DNA of 64,000 bases from Paralithodes platypus (taxonomy: Eukaryota; Arthropoda; Malacostraca; Decapoda; Lithodidae). Both the position numbers and the translations under genes were made by a program. The notes under the pieces were generated by a model. It was not told the origin of the DNA. It saw nothing but the letters and a program-made list of their open reading frames with translations, and did no database searches. Position 1 is the stretch's first letter; the number at the start of each line of letters is the position of its first letter. Below are positions 1 through 10,477 of the stretch, in pieces. The stretch spans positions 11,935,493 through 11,999,492 of the forward strand of contig CM064569.1 of assembly GCA_032716605.1 (NCBI GenBank). The letters are read 5' to 3'.

Positions 1-494
1 GGGGAGCCTAGGATTGCTTCAGCATGGATGGGAATAGGCGAGTCGGTTGCTGCAGAAGGGTAGTGACTAGGTGGTGTAACAGGGTCAAGTGTGCCAGGAA
101 TCAGTGGGCCTGGATCGTCGAGTTGTGCCTCTTCCAGCTCAGCAGCAGACACTCTGGCATGTCTAGCAAAGGAATACAGACGTTTCCTAGCCCTAGCAGC
201 AGTGTCTAAAAGACTAGGCAAGGCACGTGGGGTGTGGGGAGCGTGGGAGGTGGAGGCAGAGGGGTGGGAGATGGAGGCAGAGGGGCCAGGGAGGGGGCCG
301 ACTATGGCGGGCTCGTGCGATAAGCCGCCGTGGGTTGCCAACTCGCTCTCCACCTCACTATCCTCAAACAAATCGTCATCACTTCCACCAAATTCATCGA
401 TATTATCGTCCGAACAATCCTCGTCACTTGCGATGACGTCAGGGTTCAGCAACAGGGTGTCAATCTCGTCAGTAGTGTGGGACTTGCGTGCCAT
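1..494 (-). CDS. PiggyBac-like transposase, N-terminal part (runs off left edge)
   Basis: An open frame on the minus strand starts at ATG 494-492 and stays open to base 1, giving 164 codons with no stop. The N-terminus (MARKSHTTDEIDTLL) is followed by a strongly acidic Asp/Glu/Ser stretch (about residues 15-50), then Pro/Ser-rich low complexity. This layout is typical of piggyBac transposases ahead of their DDE catalytic core, which would lie outside the window. The start was chosen because it opens the acidic region directly and lies downstream of a piggyBac-type TTAA end at about 921. The protein would cut and rejoin DNA at TTAA sites in the nucleus. No domain of the catalytic core is visible, so the family call rests on the acidic N-terminus, the TTAA context and resemblance to the second copy at 15.5-16.9 kb. 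Confidence 0.55.
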   Translation of the reverse strand, partial: MARKSHTTDEIDTLLLNPDVIASDEDCSDDNIDEFGGSDDDLFEDSEVESELATHGGLSHEPAIVGPLPGPSASISHPSASTSHAPHTPRALPSLLDTAARARKRLYSFARHARVSAAELEEAQLDDPGPLIPGTLDPVTPPSHYPSAATDSPIPIHAEAILGS

Positions 495-925
495 TGTGGC
501 GACTGAAAATTGTAAACAAAAACAGAATGTTAGAACTAACGCTCTAGTGGCAACATATGGCCACGTATCACCAATCTGTTTTTGCCAAAATGTGCACAAA
601 ATAACCCCATAACTTCCCTCAAAATCTCACAAAGTTACACCGAATACTTATCCTTTACTATAACCAAATGCAAAACATGCAAACAAAATTTTAAGATACA
701 TATCTGGTACGCATGTATCGGTAAAGCAATGTAAATCAGTGTTCAGCCAAAAAGTGGCGGAGCTACAGGACCGAGCGTGTACACCCCACCAAGCCGCTCG
801 GAAGACTGGCTTCTGGCCGGGAGTTGAACTGCCAGACTCGAACAAAGGCTGCGCAATGAGGAAAAACGTGTACCGCACATGGGGTGGGCCCGTATGTGAC
901 CCCACGTTGCCTATTCAGGGTTTAA
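1..925 (-). mobile_element. PiggyBac-like DNA transposon, 5' end, inserted in CR1 copy 1
   Basis: Read on the minus strand, the element starts after TTAA (922-925) with ACCCTGAATAGGCAACG and runs leftward through an untranslated leader to the transposase start at 494. The CR1 element on the right resumes at this TTAA with AAAGCTCCCT, which matches CR1 copy 2 (near 12252), where TTAA is followed by AGCTCCCTAC. The CR1 3' region is therefore broken exactly at a TTAA, as expected for piggyBac insertion. The other end lies outside the window. Confidence 0.6.
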
Positions 926-2373
926 AAGCTCCCTATCGTTCTTGATCCCACTATAGCACTTGGTAGCCTATTCCACCTATCTACAACTCTGTTACCAAAC
1001 CAATATTTGCCTATATCTTTCTTGAAACTAATTTTATCTAATTTGAAACCATTTGTAGGAGTTCTTTCGCTATCACTGAGCTTTAGTACATTTGTCATGT
1101 CCCCTTTGTTAATTCCACTAACCCACTTGAACACCTCTATCATATCCACTCTAACTCTGCGTCTCTCTAACGAATGTAAACGTAATTTCTTCAACCTTTC
1201 TTCATACGGACAATTTCTAATATTATGGATCATTTTTGTCATTCTAGGCTGTACTCTCTCCAATGAATCTATGTCCATTCTGTAATAAGGACACCAAAAT
1301 TGGACAGCATAATCCATATGGTGTCTCACTAATGACAAGTAAAGTTTTAAGATAACATCAGCGTTTCTGTTACTCACACTCCTAGAGATGAACCCGAGAA
1401 TCCTGTTTGCCTTATTACGAACGCTTATACACTGTTTTCTAGGCTTCAAATCATTGCTAACAAACACACCTAGATCTTTCTCGCAGTCTGAATTTTCTAA
1501 TTCCAAATTAGCTAGTTTATATTTAACATTTGTTTGCATCTTCCCATCTTTAATACCTTGCATTTGTCAATGTTAAACTTCATCTGCCAATTTACTGACC
1601 ATTCATGTAAGGTATCTAGATCCCTTTGGAGGCACTCTATATCGCTATCTGAATCAATTGATCTCCCCATTTTAGTATCGTCTGCGAATTTACTTATCCT
1701 ACTAGTTATACCTAAATCTAGGTCATTTATGTATATAAGAAACAACAGGGGACCTAATACCGATCCCTGGGGGACACCACTTTTGACTGCTCCCCACTCT
1801 GACTTGGTACCATTTATGCTGACTCTCTGTTTCCTACCAATTAGCCATGACCTAATCCATCCCAACAACGACCCTCCTATTCCATGTGCCTCAACCTTTC
1901 TCATCAATCTCTCATGAGGAACTCTGTCGAAAGCTTTACTGAAATCTAAATAATAATATCATATGACTTGTCACTATCTACTGCTTCATATACCTCTGAG
2001 AAAAAGCTAAGCAAATTAGTAAGGCAAGAACGTCCCTGAGTGAATCCATGCTGAGAAGAATTTATTAAGTTAAATTTTTCTAAGTGGCTTCTAATTTTCC
2101 TAGCAATAATAGACTCTAGCAACTTTCCTATGATTGATGTGAGACTAATGGGACGGTAATTGGATGCTATCGATTTATCACCTTTTTTGAAGATCGGAAC
2201 TACATTTGCAAGCTTCCAAGCTTCTGGAACTAAACCTGTTTCTAATGACTTGTTAAATAAAAATGTTAATGGGCTACTTAACTCATCTCTGCATTCTTTT
2301 AATACTCTAGCATATACCTCGTCAGGACCAGGCGATTTTTGAGGTTTCAGTCTGTCAATTTCCTTAAGCACAT

Positions 2374-2797
2374 CAACCCTTGTCTAGCGGGGTGTTTTGG
2401 GCTCATTTGGGCATATTCAGGCCCTCCTGAATGATCAATCAAGTATCTGCATGAAAAGAAATTTATTCAGCAAAAAACTAGGCGCTAAAAGCTTCAAAAT
2501 GAGACCAGAACGAGCTACGTAGCACTCGTGGTTCTCTTGCAGTGGTGCCACGAACTTGGAAGTTTAGCATATATCGGTATATTTTTCCCAGCTATGCTCA
2601 CTACTGGCTACACTGCCGGCCTCTCGAGAACACAGGGAACATGAGTTAATGGGCGGCGGTAAGCCCTGGGAGTCGGCTGTCTGGCCCGCTGCGCTCCCGG
2701 CCATTTGCACTCGATTTTAACCCTGTAAAAGCCTTAATAATGCTCCTAACTTGCTGCAAATTGGTGCACGACTTAAGTCGAGCGCCGCCAATAAGGG
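2374..2797. mobile_element. Unidentified insertion (~424 bp) in CR1 copy 1
   Basis: Comparison with CR1 copy 2 (13700-13712) shows that CR1 sequence stops after CACATCA at 2373 and resumes at TTTCTACTT at 2798. The intervening DNA starts ACCCTTGTCTAGCGGGG and ends CGCCGCCAATAAGGGG, so both ends carry a short inverted CCCTT. No target duplication is visible. Near its right end lies the perfect palindrome CGACTTAAGTCG in a context resembling the hairpin at 18549-18566. No protein frame was seen. Confidence 0.6.
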
Positions 2798-3357
2798 GTT
2801 TCTACTTATACTAACTGTACTTAACATATTTTCTATACTATAAGTATACACCATATTGACTTCTGGAATCTGTGCCAAATTTTCATTAGTGAAAACGGAA
2901 AGAAAATTACTATTTAATGTACTGCACATTTCTAAATCATTTTCTGTTATTTCTCCTATTGAAGTTTTTAGAGGGCCTATTACATCTCTAACTTTAGATT
3001 TATATAGTTGGTAAAAAGCTTTAGGGTTATTTTTTGAGTCACTGGCTATCTTTATTTCATAATTTCTTTTTGCTTTCCTGATTTCCTTTTTGACCTGTCT
3101 TGATAGAGTCTGAGAGTATATATTATGTAGATGATTTTCGCCTTTCTTTATTTTTCTATATATTCCTTTCATTTTTCCTAAAAGATCTATTAGCTTATTA
3201 GTCATCCATTTTGGTTCGTTCTGCGCCGATCTAAATCTTCTTTTAGGGATATATTTATTTTGAGCATTGTGGAGTGAAGCAATAAACTGGTTATATGTAG
3301 GTGGCAAGTTTAACTCTGGCATATCCTGATTTAATTGCTTAACAATAGGGTCCACCC

Positions 3358-3969
3358 TTAACCCGGGAACTGCGGGGAGACTCTTAAGAGTTCCCCCGGC
3401 GGACTGCGGGGAGACTCTTAAGAGTCAGAGAAAAAAAAAAATCAACTTTTGACATCGAAAAAAAAAATATATATTTTGTTTTGGCCCCTGGGCCATGCAA
3501 AATCTCAGTCCTCTACCTCCCCTCCTTCCTCACTTTCCTCCTCTCCTTCAGTTATCACCTATTTTCCCTGTTATTCCCTTATTCTGAGGTATATTTTCGT
3601 GCTAACATTAGAAATCCGGTTGCAGGGTGTGGTCATCACTGATAGCAAGCGAATGCAAGAGAGAGAGAGAGAGTATCGATCGACTGTGTCTCAGTGGCCT
3701 TGGGGGAAATTGGCGGGAAAGCAGCTTGCCTCACCCATACATTATACAACTCGTGGGCTATATCTCCGATTTTGACCATCCAAACGCTGTTTTCACTCGT
3801 TTTATTGTTGTTTCAGGTTAATACCTTTATAATCAACCCATAAGAGGCGCATATGGATAAGTATTAATGCTATTAATGGTACAATGAATATTTTAGTGAC
3901 GGAAACACCTCAAATACATGCGCACAGGGAGAGGTGTCTAATTACCCCCATGCGCACTTGTTAGGTTAA
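3358..3969. mobile_element. TTAA-flanked nonautonomous element, copy A (612 bp)
   Basis: TTAA occurs at both ends (3358-3361 and 3966-3969), and the flanks rejoin CR1 sequence when the element is removed. The right end starts (reverse strand) TTAACCTAACAAGTGCGC and the left TTAACCCGGGAACTGCGG, a weak terminal inverted repeat. Inside is a short GAGACTCTTAAGAGT repeat, an A-rich tract, a (GA)n tract and a conserved unique core. A second copy lies inverted at 62566-63199, also with TTAA on both sides. The open frames inside (for example 3449-3775) are low-complexity and not preserved between the copies, so it is probably noncoding. TTAA duplication suggests mobilisation by a piggyBac-type transposase. 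Confidence 0.8.
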
Positions 3970-4289
3970 GTCTCTTCTTAGCCCACCATAATCGGCTTTT
4001 CTGAAATCTGGGATAAGTGTCGTATTCTCTTTAGCATTCCCTGTCCATTGTATATTAAAATAAATAAATTTATGATCGCTATTTCCTAGGTGGTCACCAA
4101 TCTCTACATTATTTATCATAATTATGTTCATTGTTACTGAAAACTAAATCAAGAATATAAATACCCCTAGTCGGCGTATCTATGATTTGAAATACAAAAC
4201 TATCTTGTACTACCTCAATAAACTCTACTGAATCGGAGTCGCCTATTTGGTTCTGCCAATCAATGTTCATGTGACTATATTATATCATA

Positions 4290-6737
4290 TTATATCATAT
4301 GACTATATTATATCATATGACTTGTCATTATCTACTGTTTTATATACATCTGAGAAAAAACTAAGCAAATTAGTAAGGCAAGAACGTCCCTGAGTGAATC
4401 CATGCTGAGAAGAATTTATTAAATTAAATGTGTCTAAGTGGTTTCTAATTTTACTAGCAATAATTGACTCAAGTAGCTTTCCTATGAGAATCCACGGACT
4501 GCCACATGTGTTTGTAATATTTCATTAATCGATTTTAGGAGTAGAGTTGGTTGTTGGATAGAACTTAATAATTGATATTGGTTCAGGAGTAATTTATCGA
4601 GAGGCCTTCCCTAGTGGTTAAGGCCCCATTAATTGCTCTTTCCATTCACATATGCATAGCCTACGTGAGTTGCAGTTGGGATATGTGTACATGCTTATAT
4701 TGATATGCAGGATTCGAAGTTGCATAATAAATCGTAGGCAGTGTCCACCATTCTTTAACTGCCTTCGTGGTGTAATGTATAAGGTGTTGATATTCAGTGT
4801 GAGCGTCCTGGGTTCGAATCCACGGACTGCCACATGTGTTTGTAATATTTCATTAATCGATTTTAGGAGTAGAGTTGGTTGTTGGATAGAACTTAATAAT
4901 TGATATTGGTTCAGGAGTAATTTATCGAGAGGCCTTCCCTAGTGGTTAAGGCCCCATTAATTGCTCTTTCCATTCACATATGCATAGCCTACGTGAGTTG
5001 CAGTTGGGATATGTGTACATGCTTATATTGATATGCAGGATTCGAAGTTGCATAATAAATCGTAGGCAGTGTCCACCATTCTTTAACTGCCTTCGTGGTG
5101 TAATGTATAAGGTGTTGATATTCAGTGTGAGCGTCCTGGGTTCGAATCCACGGACTGCCACATGTGTTTGTAATATTTCATTAATCGATTTTAGGAGTAG
5201 AGTTGGTTGTTGGATAGAACTTAACAATTGATATTGGTTCAGGAGTAATTTATCGAGAGGCCTTCCCTAGTGGTTAAGGCCCCATTAATTGCTCTTTCCA
5301 TTCACATATGCATAGCCTACGAGAGTTGCAGTTGGGATGTGTGTACATGCTTATATTGATATGCAGGATTCGAAGTTGCATAATAAATCGTAGGCAGTGT
5401 CCACCATTCTTTAACTGCCTTCGTGGTGTAATGTATAAGGTGTTGATATTCGGTGTGAGCGTCCTGGGTTCGAATCCACGGACTGCCACATGTGTTTGTA
5501 ATATATCATTAATCGATTTTAGGAGTAGAGTTGGTTGTTGGATAGAACTTAATAATTGATATTGGTTCAGGAGTAATTTATCGAGAGGCCTTCCCTAGTG
5601 GTTAAGGCCCCATTAATTGCTCTTTCCATTCACATATGCATAGCCTACGTGAGTTGCAGTTGGGATGTGTGTACATGCTTAGATTGATATGCAGGATTCG
5701 AAGTTGCATAATAAATCGTAGGCAGTGTCCACCATTCTTTAACTGCCTTCGTGGTGTAATGTATAAGGTGTTTATATTCGGTGTGAGCGTCCTGGGTTCG
5801 AATCCACGGACTCCCACATGTGTTTGTAATATTTCATTAATCGATTTTAGGAGTAGAGTTGGTTGTTGGATAGAACTTAATAATTGATATTGGTTCAGGA
5901 GTAATTTATCGAGAGGCCTTCCCTAGTGGTTAAGGCCCCATTAATTGCTCTTTCCATTCACATATGCATAGCCTACGTGAGTTGCAGTTGGGATATGTGT
6001 ACATGCTTATATTGATATGCAGGATTCGAAGTTGCATAATAAATCGTAGGCAGTGTCCACCATTCTTTAACTGCCTTCGTGGTGTAATGTATAAGGTGTT
6101 GATATTCGGTGTGAGCGTTCTGGGTTCGAATCCACGGACTGCCACATGTGTTTGTAATATTTCATTAATCGATTTTAGGAGTAGAGTTGGTTGTTGGATA
6201 GAACTTAATAATTGATGTAAGACTAATGGGACGGTAATCGGATGCTATTGATTTATAACCTATTTTGAAGATTGGAACTACGTTTGCAAGATTCCAAGCT
6301 TCTGGAACTATACCTGTCCCTAATGACTTGTTAAATAGAAATGTTAATGGGTAACTTAACTCATCTCTACATTCTTGTAATACTCTAGCATATACCTCAT
6401 CAGGACCAGGCGATTTATGAGGTTTCAGTCTGTCAATTTCCTTAAGCACATCATTTCTACTTATAGTAACCGCACTTAACCTATTTTCTATACTATCGTT
6501 ATATGCCTTACCGTCTTCTGGAAACTGTGCCAAATTGTCATTAGTGAAAACGGAAAGAAATTGACTATTTAATGTACTGCACATTTCTAAATCATTTCTC
6601 CTATCGAAGTTTTAAGGGGACCAATTACATCTCTAACCTTGGATTTATATAGTTGGTAAAAAGCTTTAGGATTATGTTTTGAGTCATTGGCAACCTTAAT
6701 TTCATATTTGTTTTTTCTTTCCTAATATCCCTTTTTA
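4290..6737 (-). pseudogene. CR1-type retrotransposon, copy 3, fragment interrupted by tandem array
   Basis: Bases about 4310-4487 and 6216-6737 match the reverse-transcriptase region of CR1 copy 2 in the same orientation. The second part includes the frame 6584-6165 with KSPGPDEVYARVLQECRDEL and fingers motifs (SDYRPISLTSI). The two halves are split by the tRNA-like tandem array 4488-6215. The carboxyl-terminal third of RT and the endonuclease are absent, and the 5' side ends at a short (TA)n tract. Near 4266-4316 a small ATATCATATGACT duplication marks the junction with copy 1. Confidence 0.75.
4488..6215 (+). repeat. Tandem array of 328-bp units carrying a tRNA-like domain (5.3 copies)
   Basis: Five near-identical units repeat with an exact 328-bp period; GAATCCACGGACTGCCAC recurs at 4488, 4816, 5144, 5472, 5800 and 6128. 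Every unit holds a pol III B-box core (GGTTCGAATCC) preceded at tRNA-like distance by GTGGTGTAATGTATAAGG, and a separate hairpin GGCCTT...AAGGCC containing the A-box-like TAGTGGTTAAGG. Copies differ by only a few substitutions. The array begins in the middle of the B box and ends partway through a unit. The cloverleaf is imperfect, so it is called tRNA-like rather than a tRNA gene. Open frames on both strands repeat with the same period but have no known family and are probably incidental. Confidence 0.9.
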
Positions 6738-7776
6738 CCTATATATATATATATATATAATGTATAAAAGTGTTACAAATTCACCATTAAAAAACAAAAA
6801 ACAAATAAACAACAATGTAGATTATATACAAAGAAAAACACTGGACAATATGTAAACAATATGCCCGCTATGGTTGTCGCCCTACAGTACAACTTTTGAA
6901 AAGAATAACAAATAAACAAATAAATAAAATATTGAAATAATCAAAGCCAATGCTAGATAGAAAAATTGAAAGCGTCATAAAATGGTTATGAATTATAAAC
7001 AAAGCTAAAGAGGACAAATATAATAATAAAATGCACAAAGTTTGACTTGGAGAAATATATTTATGACAATAGGTCTGGGTGTCAGGTCGGCATCCTCTAA
7101 GAGGATTAGTAACCCCTGCCCCAAACCCTTCCCCCGCCCTCCTATACTATTCTCCTATGCACACTGTAGATCTAGAAGAACAGATACAGGGATATATTTC
7201 AACACTAACCCTCATGATAAAATCTAACTAGTATGTTCCTTAGCTTTATTTAAAAAATATTACGCTTATTTATGAACATTAACTCTACTGATCTGCACTT
7301 TTTGAAGTCCCTATATATTATGAATATTTTACTGGCTCCCAGTATAGAATTGTACAGAGTTTTCTCTCTCTCTCTCTCTCTCTCCAGATAACACAGTTGA
7401 ACACATTAAATTGTATCCACTGAGTGACTTTATGTGTGGAAAGGAAAACAGTATGATTATATTAGGGGTGTAGTTCCTTATACAGTAGTTAATTCATATG
7501 ACCAAGTAGCGGGTTTGTTACACATTAGTTGTGTAAGTCAATCATAATATTCTTCCTTCCATATATAGCACAATGAGTGGATAGTTTTTTATGGCCAACT
7601 TTACATACCTGACCACAGTCGCCTAATTAAATATGACCTTGACCTGCCCCTTCCTGGAAATACCATTTATTCACAGATAGGCTCACTAACAATGCATAGA
7701 GTATTACCTGAATTGTCTTATGTAGCTTGTGGGAGTTTGACATATGTGTGTGTATGTGTGTGAATATATACAGGAG

Positions 7777-7785
<9 letters not shown>
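6738..7785. other. No gene seen; AT-rich, short (TA)n and (CT)n tracts
   Basis: A (TA)n tract follows the CR1 break at 6741-6758 and a (CT)n tract lies at 7364-7383. The rest is AT-rich unique sequence with only short shadow frames. I see no transposon ends or coding region. Confidence 0.5.

Positions 7786-7847
<62 letters not shown>
7786..7847. repeat. (TA)n microsatellite
   Basis: Uninterrupted TA dinucleotide run adjoining the end of the minus-strand Penelope-like copy. The IYIYIY frames across it are artefacts. Confidence 0.95.
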
Positions 7848-7850
<3 letters not shown>

Positions 7851-8013
7851 TTTAATACATACGAGGTTAAAAGAAATGGCAATTTCTGCGTTGGAAATTT
7901 TATTATTCAAAGTTTCCAGGTCTCTGATGAGTTTTCGCTGGGTGGCAGGAAGTAGATGAAGGAGATGAGCAAAATTCATGGTGGTACAGGGTTACATAAA
8001 TGTACATGATGAT
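7848..8013 (-). mobile_element. Penelope-like element 5' end, inverted copy
   Basis: This is an almost exact reverse copy of 8303-8470. On the minus strand it encodes the same start of protein (MNFAHLLHLLPATQRKLIRD) and breaks off into (TA)n after ATTAAAGAA. With the plus copy it forms a divergent pair around a spacer of about 290 bp. Inverted partial copies at the 5' side are known for Penelope-like retroelements. Confidence 0.5.
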
Positions 8014-8254
8014 ACAGGATATACGCAGGACATACGCAGGATATATACAGGACACGCAGCCAATCAGCTTCGACCCCACCTACTGACCACCATCCCGCAT
8101 CCAGTGCGCATGCGTGAAGCGGTTAACCCCTTTCTCTCTCCTAATTTACGCTTCCACCAATAGTAGACTTTTGCCCCCTGTTTTCCGCCTCCTCTGATCC
8201 TCCACCCTCTATATATACCCTTCCTGTTTACCTTTTATATCATTCCTTCCTTAC

Positions 8255-8286
8255 TTGATAATGCTGGTTGTCCAGTGAAACGCGTC
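8255..8286 (+). ncRNA. Hammerhead-like ribozyme motif of a Penelope-like element
   Basis: The order is TTGATAATG, stem CTGG/CCAG with loop TTGT, then TGAAAC and GCGTC. This resembles the conserved core CUGAUGA-stem II-GAAA with the very short stem III and GUC cleavage site reported for hammerheads in Penelope-like elements. The first core box is imperfect (TTGATAA), so activity is uncertain. It lies about 45 bp upstream of the element's start codon, where such ribozymes sit. Confidence 0.45.
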
Positions 8287-8331
8287 GTATATCCTGTATC
8301 ATCATGTACATTTATGTAACCCTGTACCACC

Positions 8332-8482
8332 ATGAATTTTGCTCATCTCCTTCATCTACTTCCTGCCACCCAGCGAAAACTCATCAGAGACCTGGAAACT
8401 TTGAATAATAAAATTTCCAACGCAGAAATTGCCATTTCTTTCAACCTCGTATGTATTAAAGAAAATTTATTACCTGGCTTTA

Positions 8483-8488
<6 letters not shown>
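8332..8488 (+). pseudogene. Penelope-like retroelement protein, N-terminal fragment
   Basis: From ATG 8332 the frame reads MNFAHLLHLLPATQRKLIRD and continues through a helical Leu/Asn-rich segment to FNLVCIKENLLPGFTN, then dissolves into a (TA)n array. Pattern F-x2-C-x4-L-L-P is reminiscent of the N-terminal conserved region of Penelope-like proteins ahead of their reverse transcriptase. No reverse transcriptase or GIY-YIG endonuclease is present, so this is a 5' fragment only. The call depends partly on the adjacent hammerhead-like motif and the inverted-copy structure. Confidence 0.45.
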
Positions 8489-8547
<59 letters not shown>

Positions 8548-8582
8548 TATATATATATACTGTATATACTGTATATATATAT
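8489..8582. repeat. (TA)n microsatellite
   Basis: TA run with a few TACTGTATA interruptions, between the Penelope-like fragment and the putative solo LTR. Confidence 0.95.
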
Positions 8583-10378
8583 TGTTACGGCTGGATCGGC
8601 AATACATATTCGGGATTCTTGATCGTAGGACAGAAATGGCTTAAGTGACAACGACACGCTCGATTCCAGTCCCAAATACTATATGCTCCAGACAACAAAA
8701 GCACCAACGCCCTACAGAGTTATCGTCTACGGTAACGAGGTACCTTAACTCGGCGAAAGTGTACAACAGGGGTAGGCTATGAGGCTAAACTCCCTCAGAC
8801 ATTTATAGGTTACGTTATTACTAAAGAAATGCAATACTCAAGAAACTACGTTAATATTAAGCCTCTAATAATGTAGAATAGAAGCAGGCTAAAGGTATGA
8901 CAGTGAAATGCTAAATGACAAATGTACACGCCTACTTGAAAGCGCGTGCACTACACTAACTGTCCCCTACTAACATGCACTAGCATGTAGCATACAAGAT
9001 GTTCATGATCCAGTAGATACCTAATAATACACATGGGAGGAACATAAATAGTAGTCACTTATTATAATAATGAATCTATACTTGGAATAACTAAAAGGTT
9101 GCAGGCAACAGTACTGCGCCGGTAGCCTACTACCGCATAGGCTACTTCGCTTCTCTCACTCTGTCTCCCCTCCGAGTCCGTATGCGCCCTACGCAACAGA
9201 ACTCCGGACACAGCAGCAAAACGACAGTGCAGTTAATTGATACATGAAAGTATTAATAGTGTTGTCTTGTGTGTGAGTAATGTGTATTGTAAAGTGTTAT
9301 AGATATATACTTAAAGAGAGCTGCAATGCATAGTAAAATAAAGATATATCCCACTCATCATCCCCATGTGTTCTAGCTAGCAGGCCAAGTCACAGGAACA
9401 ACGAGTCCCAGCACCGAAAGCGAGAACCCAGGAGAAGACTGTAGAGAACACAAGGACAGATAAATTACGTTACTCTACTATACCGGCACTACGAGCGAGC
9501 TGTAGTCTCGGGTGCTACACTCGCTCCTGGCTCGGTATGCAAATCAAGGCTAAGTCCTCGTCCCTCTACAGACAACTCCTGGGCATGGTCGGGCTCTTAC
9601 ACATGGCACCAGTCTAGTCACAAATGGGATGATGAGCAGGGCATATAACTCGTGAACATGTAGAACGTTCACCAACTATCCTCATCAAGAAGATCGATGT
9701 TCACATTAACCCCTTAAATCTAATACATGTAAATATATGCTTGTCCTAAGAGTAATACGAGAGGTGAGTGCTGAAACTCCTTTAGGACCTCAAGGGAAGG
9801 TTATGCATTTAAATAGAGAGAAGAATGAAATGAGAGTAATGTCGTCAGAGAGAAAGAGTGCAACCGTGAGAAGTGGGGAGAGAGAGCAAGGGATGTTAGA
9901 ATCTCAAAGGTTCTAGGCAACCTGGTCAAGGAACACACAGCCAACCTCCAGGCAGTGTGCTGTACGACAACATGGGCCCAGCCCAGGCAGGCAACAATGG
10001 ACTACCAACCCTATCGCGCCTAGCTATAAGGGCAAGGCTGCCAACCAGTCCATACGTCTGGCAACCACCCGGCCGGCAGCGCCGCGCGTTGCTACCCTCT
10101 TGCTCTGAAGCCTAACTCACTCTCTCTCTCTGAACTCCCATTACTCATCTATCAACTTCTCTATTGATACTACATATTAAATGGAAGGTCTCGACATGGC
10201 TTAAAACAAAACCCACCACTGGTTAGCACATGACGAGACCTTTGCAGAGATACAAAGAACATAGTTATAAGTTGTCACACTCAATATACATAGCGGCTGA
10301 CGGTAGCCAGATCACGGGCGGTACAGTGGAGTACCAAGGAGTACAATCAGGTTACGTTGCCCAGCACTGGGGTGCGTC

Positions 10379-10381
<3 letters not shown>
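8583..10381 (-). mobile_element. Probable solo LTR (~1.8 kb) lodged in a (TA)n array
   Basis: The segment is bounded by (TA)n on both sides. Read on the minus strand it starts TGTGACGCACCCC and ends ATCCAGCCGTAACA. The complete LTR retrotransposon at 27.7-36.0 kb starts TGTGACG and ends CAGTCGTAACA, has LTRs of 1792-1814 bp, and shows similar last 35 bases (AAGAAyCCyGA...CGTAACA). Length (1799 bp), termini and absence of coding capacity all fit a solo LTR of a related family. A target duplication cannot be recognised inside TA repeats. Confidence 0.65.
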
Positions 10382-10445
<64 letters not shown>

Positions 10446-10477
10446 TATATACAGTATATATATATAAAGTTTTAAGA
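10382..10477. repeat. (TA)n microsatellite
   Basis: TA run with TACAGTATA interruptions on the right flank of the putative solo LTR; mirrors the array on its left flank. Confidence 0.95.

Larger units (their letters stand above)
926..4262 (-). pseudogene. CR1-type non-LTR retrotransposon, copy 1, degraded and interrupted
   Basis: Minus-strand frames at 1563-922, 1907-1512, 2371-1946 and 3355-2717 give a CR1-clade reverse transcriptase in pieces. They include GVPQGSVLGPLLFLIYINDL, the catalytic FADDTK, and the CR1 hallmark tail YAVQFWCPYYRMDIDSLERVQ. Bases 3970-4262 match the endonuclease region of CR1 copy 2 (14325-14600). Frameshifts and stops separate the pieces, so it cannot be translated as one protein. 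It is cut by an unidentified insertion (2374-2797), by a TTAA-flanked element (3358-3969) and at its 3' side by a piggyBac-like element. The protein would nick DNA and reverse-transcribe its own RNA at the nick. Confidence 0.85.

Noticed and set aside
4618..6215. 71-93 codon frames recurring in the 328-bp array on both strands
   Set aside because: They recur only because the unit recurs; they cross the tRNA-like domain and have no recognisable family.
4488..6215. Bona fide tRNA gene cluster
   Set aside because: Box motifs are good, but the T and acceptor stems contain mismatches and no clean cloverleaf can be drawn.
7704..7979. IYIYIY-rich frames across (TA)n arrays (also 8332-8644, 10230-10475, 25647-25899, 44677-44889, 48490-48717, 52658-52921, 54591-54895)
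   Set aside because: The repeats are translations of TA dinucleotides; only the unique part near 8332-8488 and its inverted copy may be coding.
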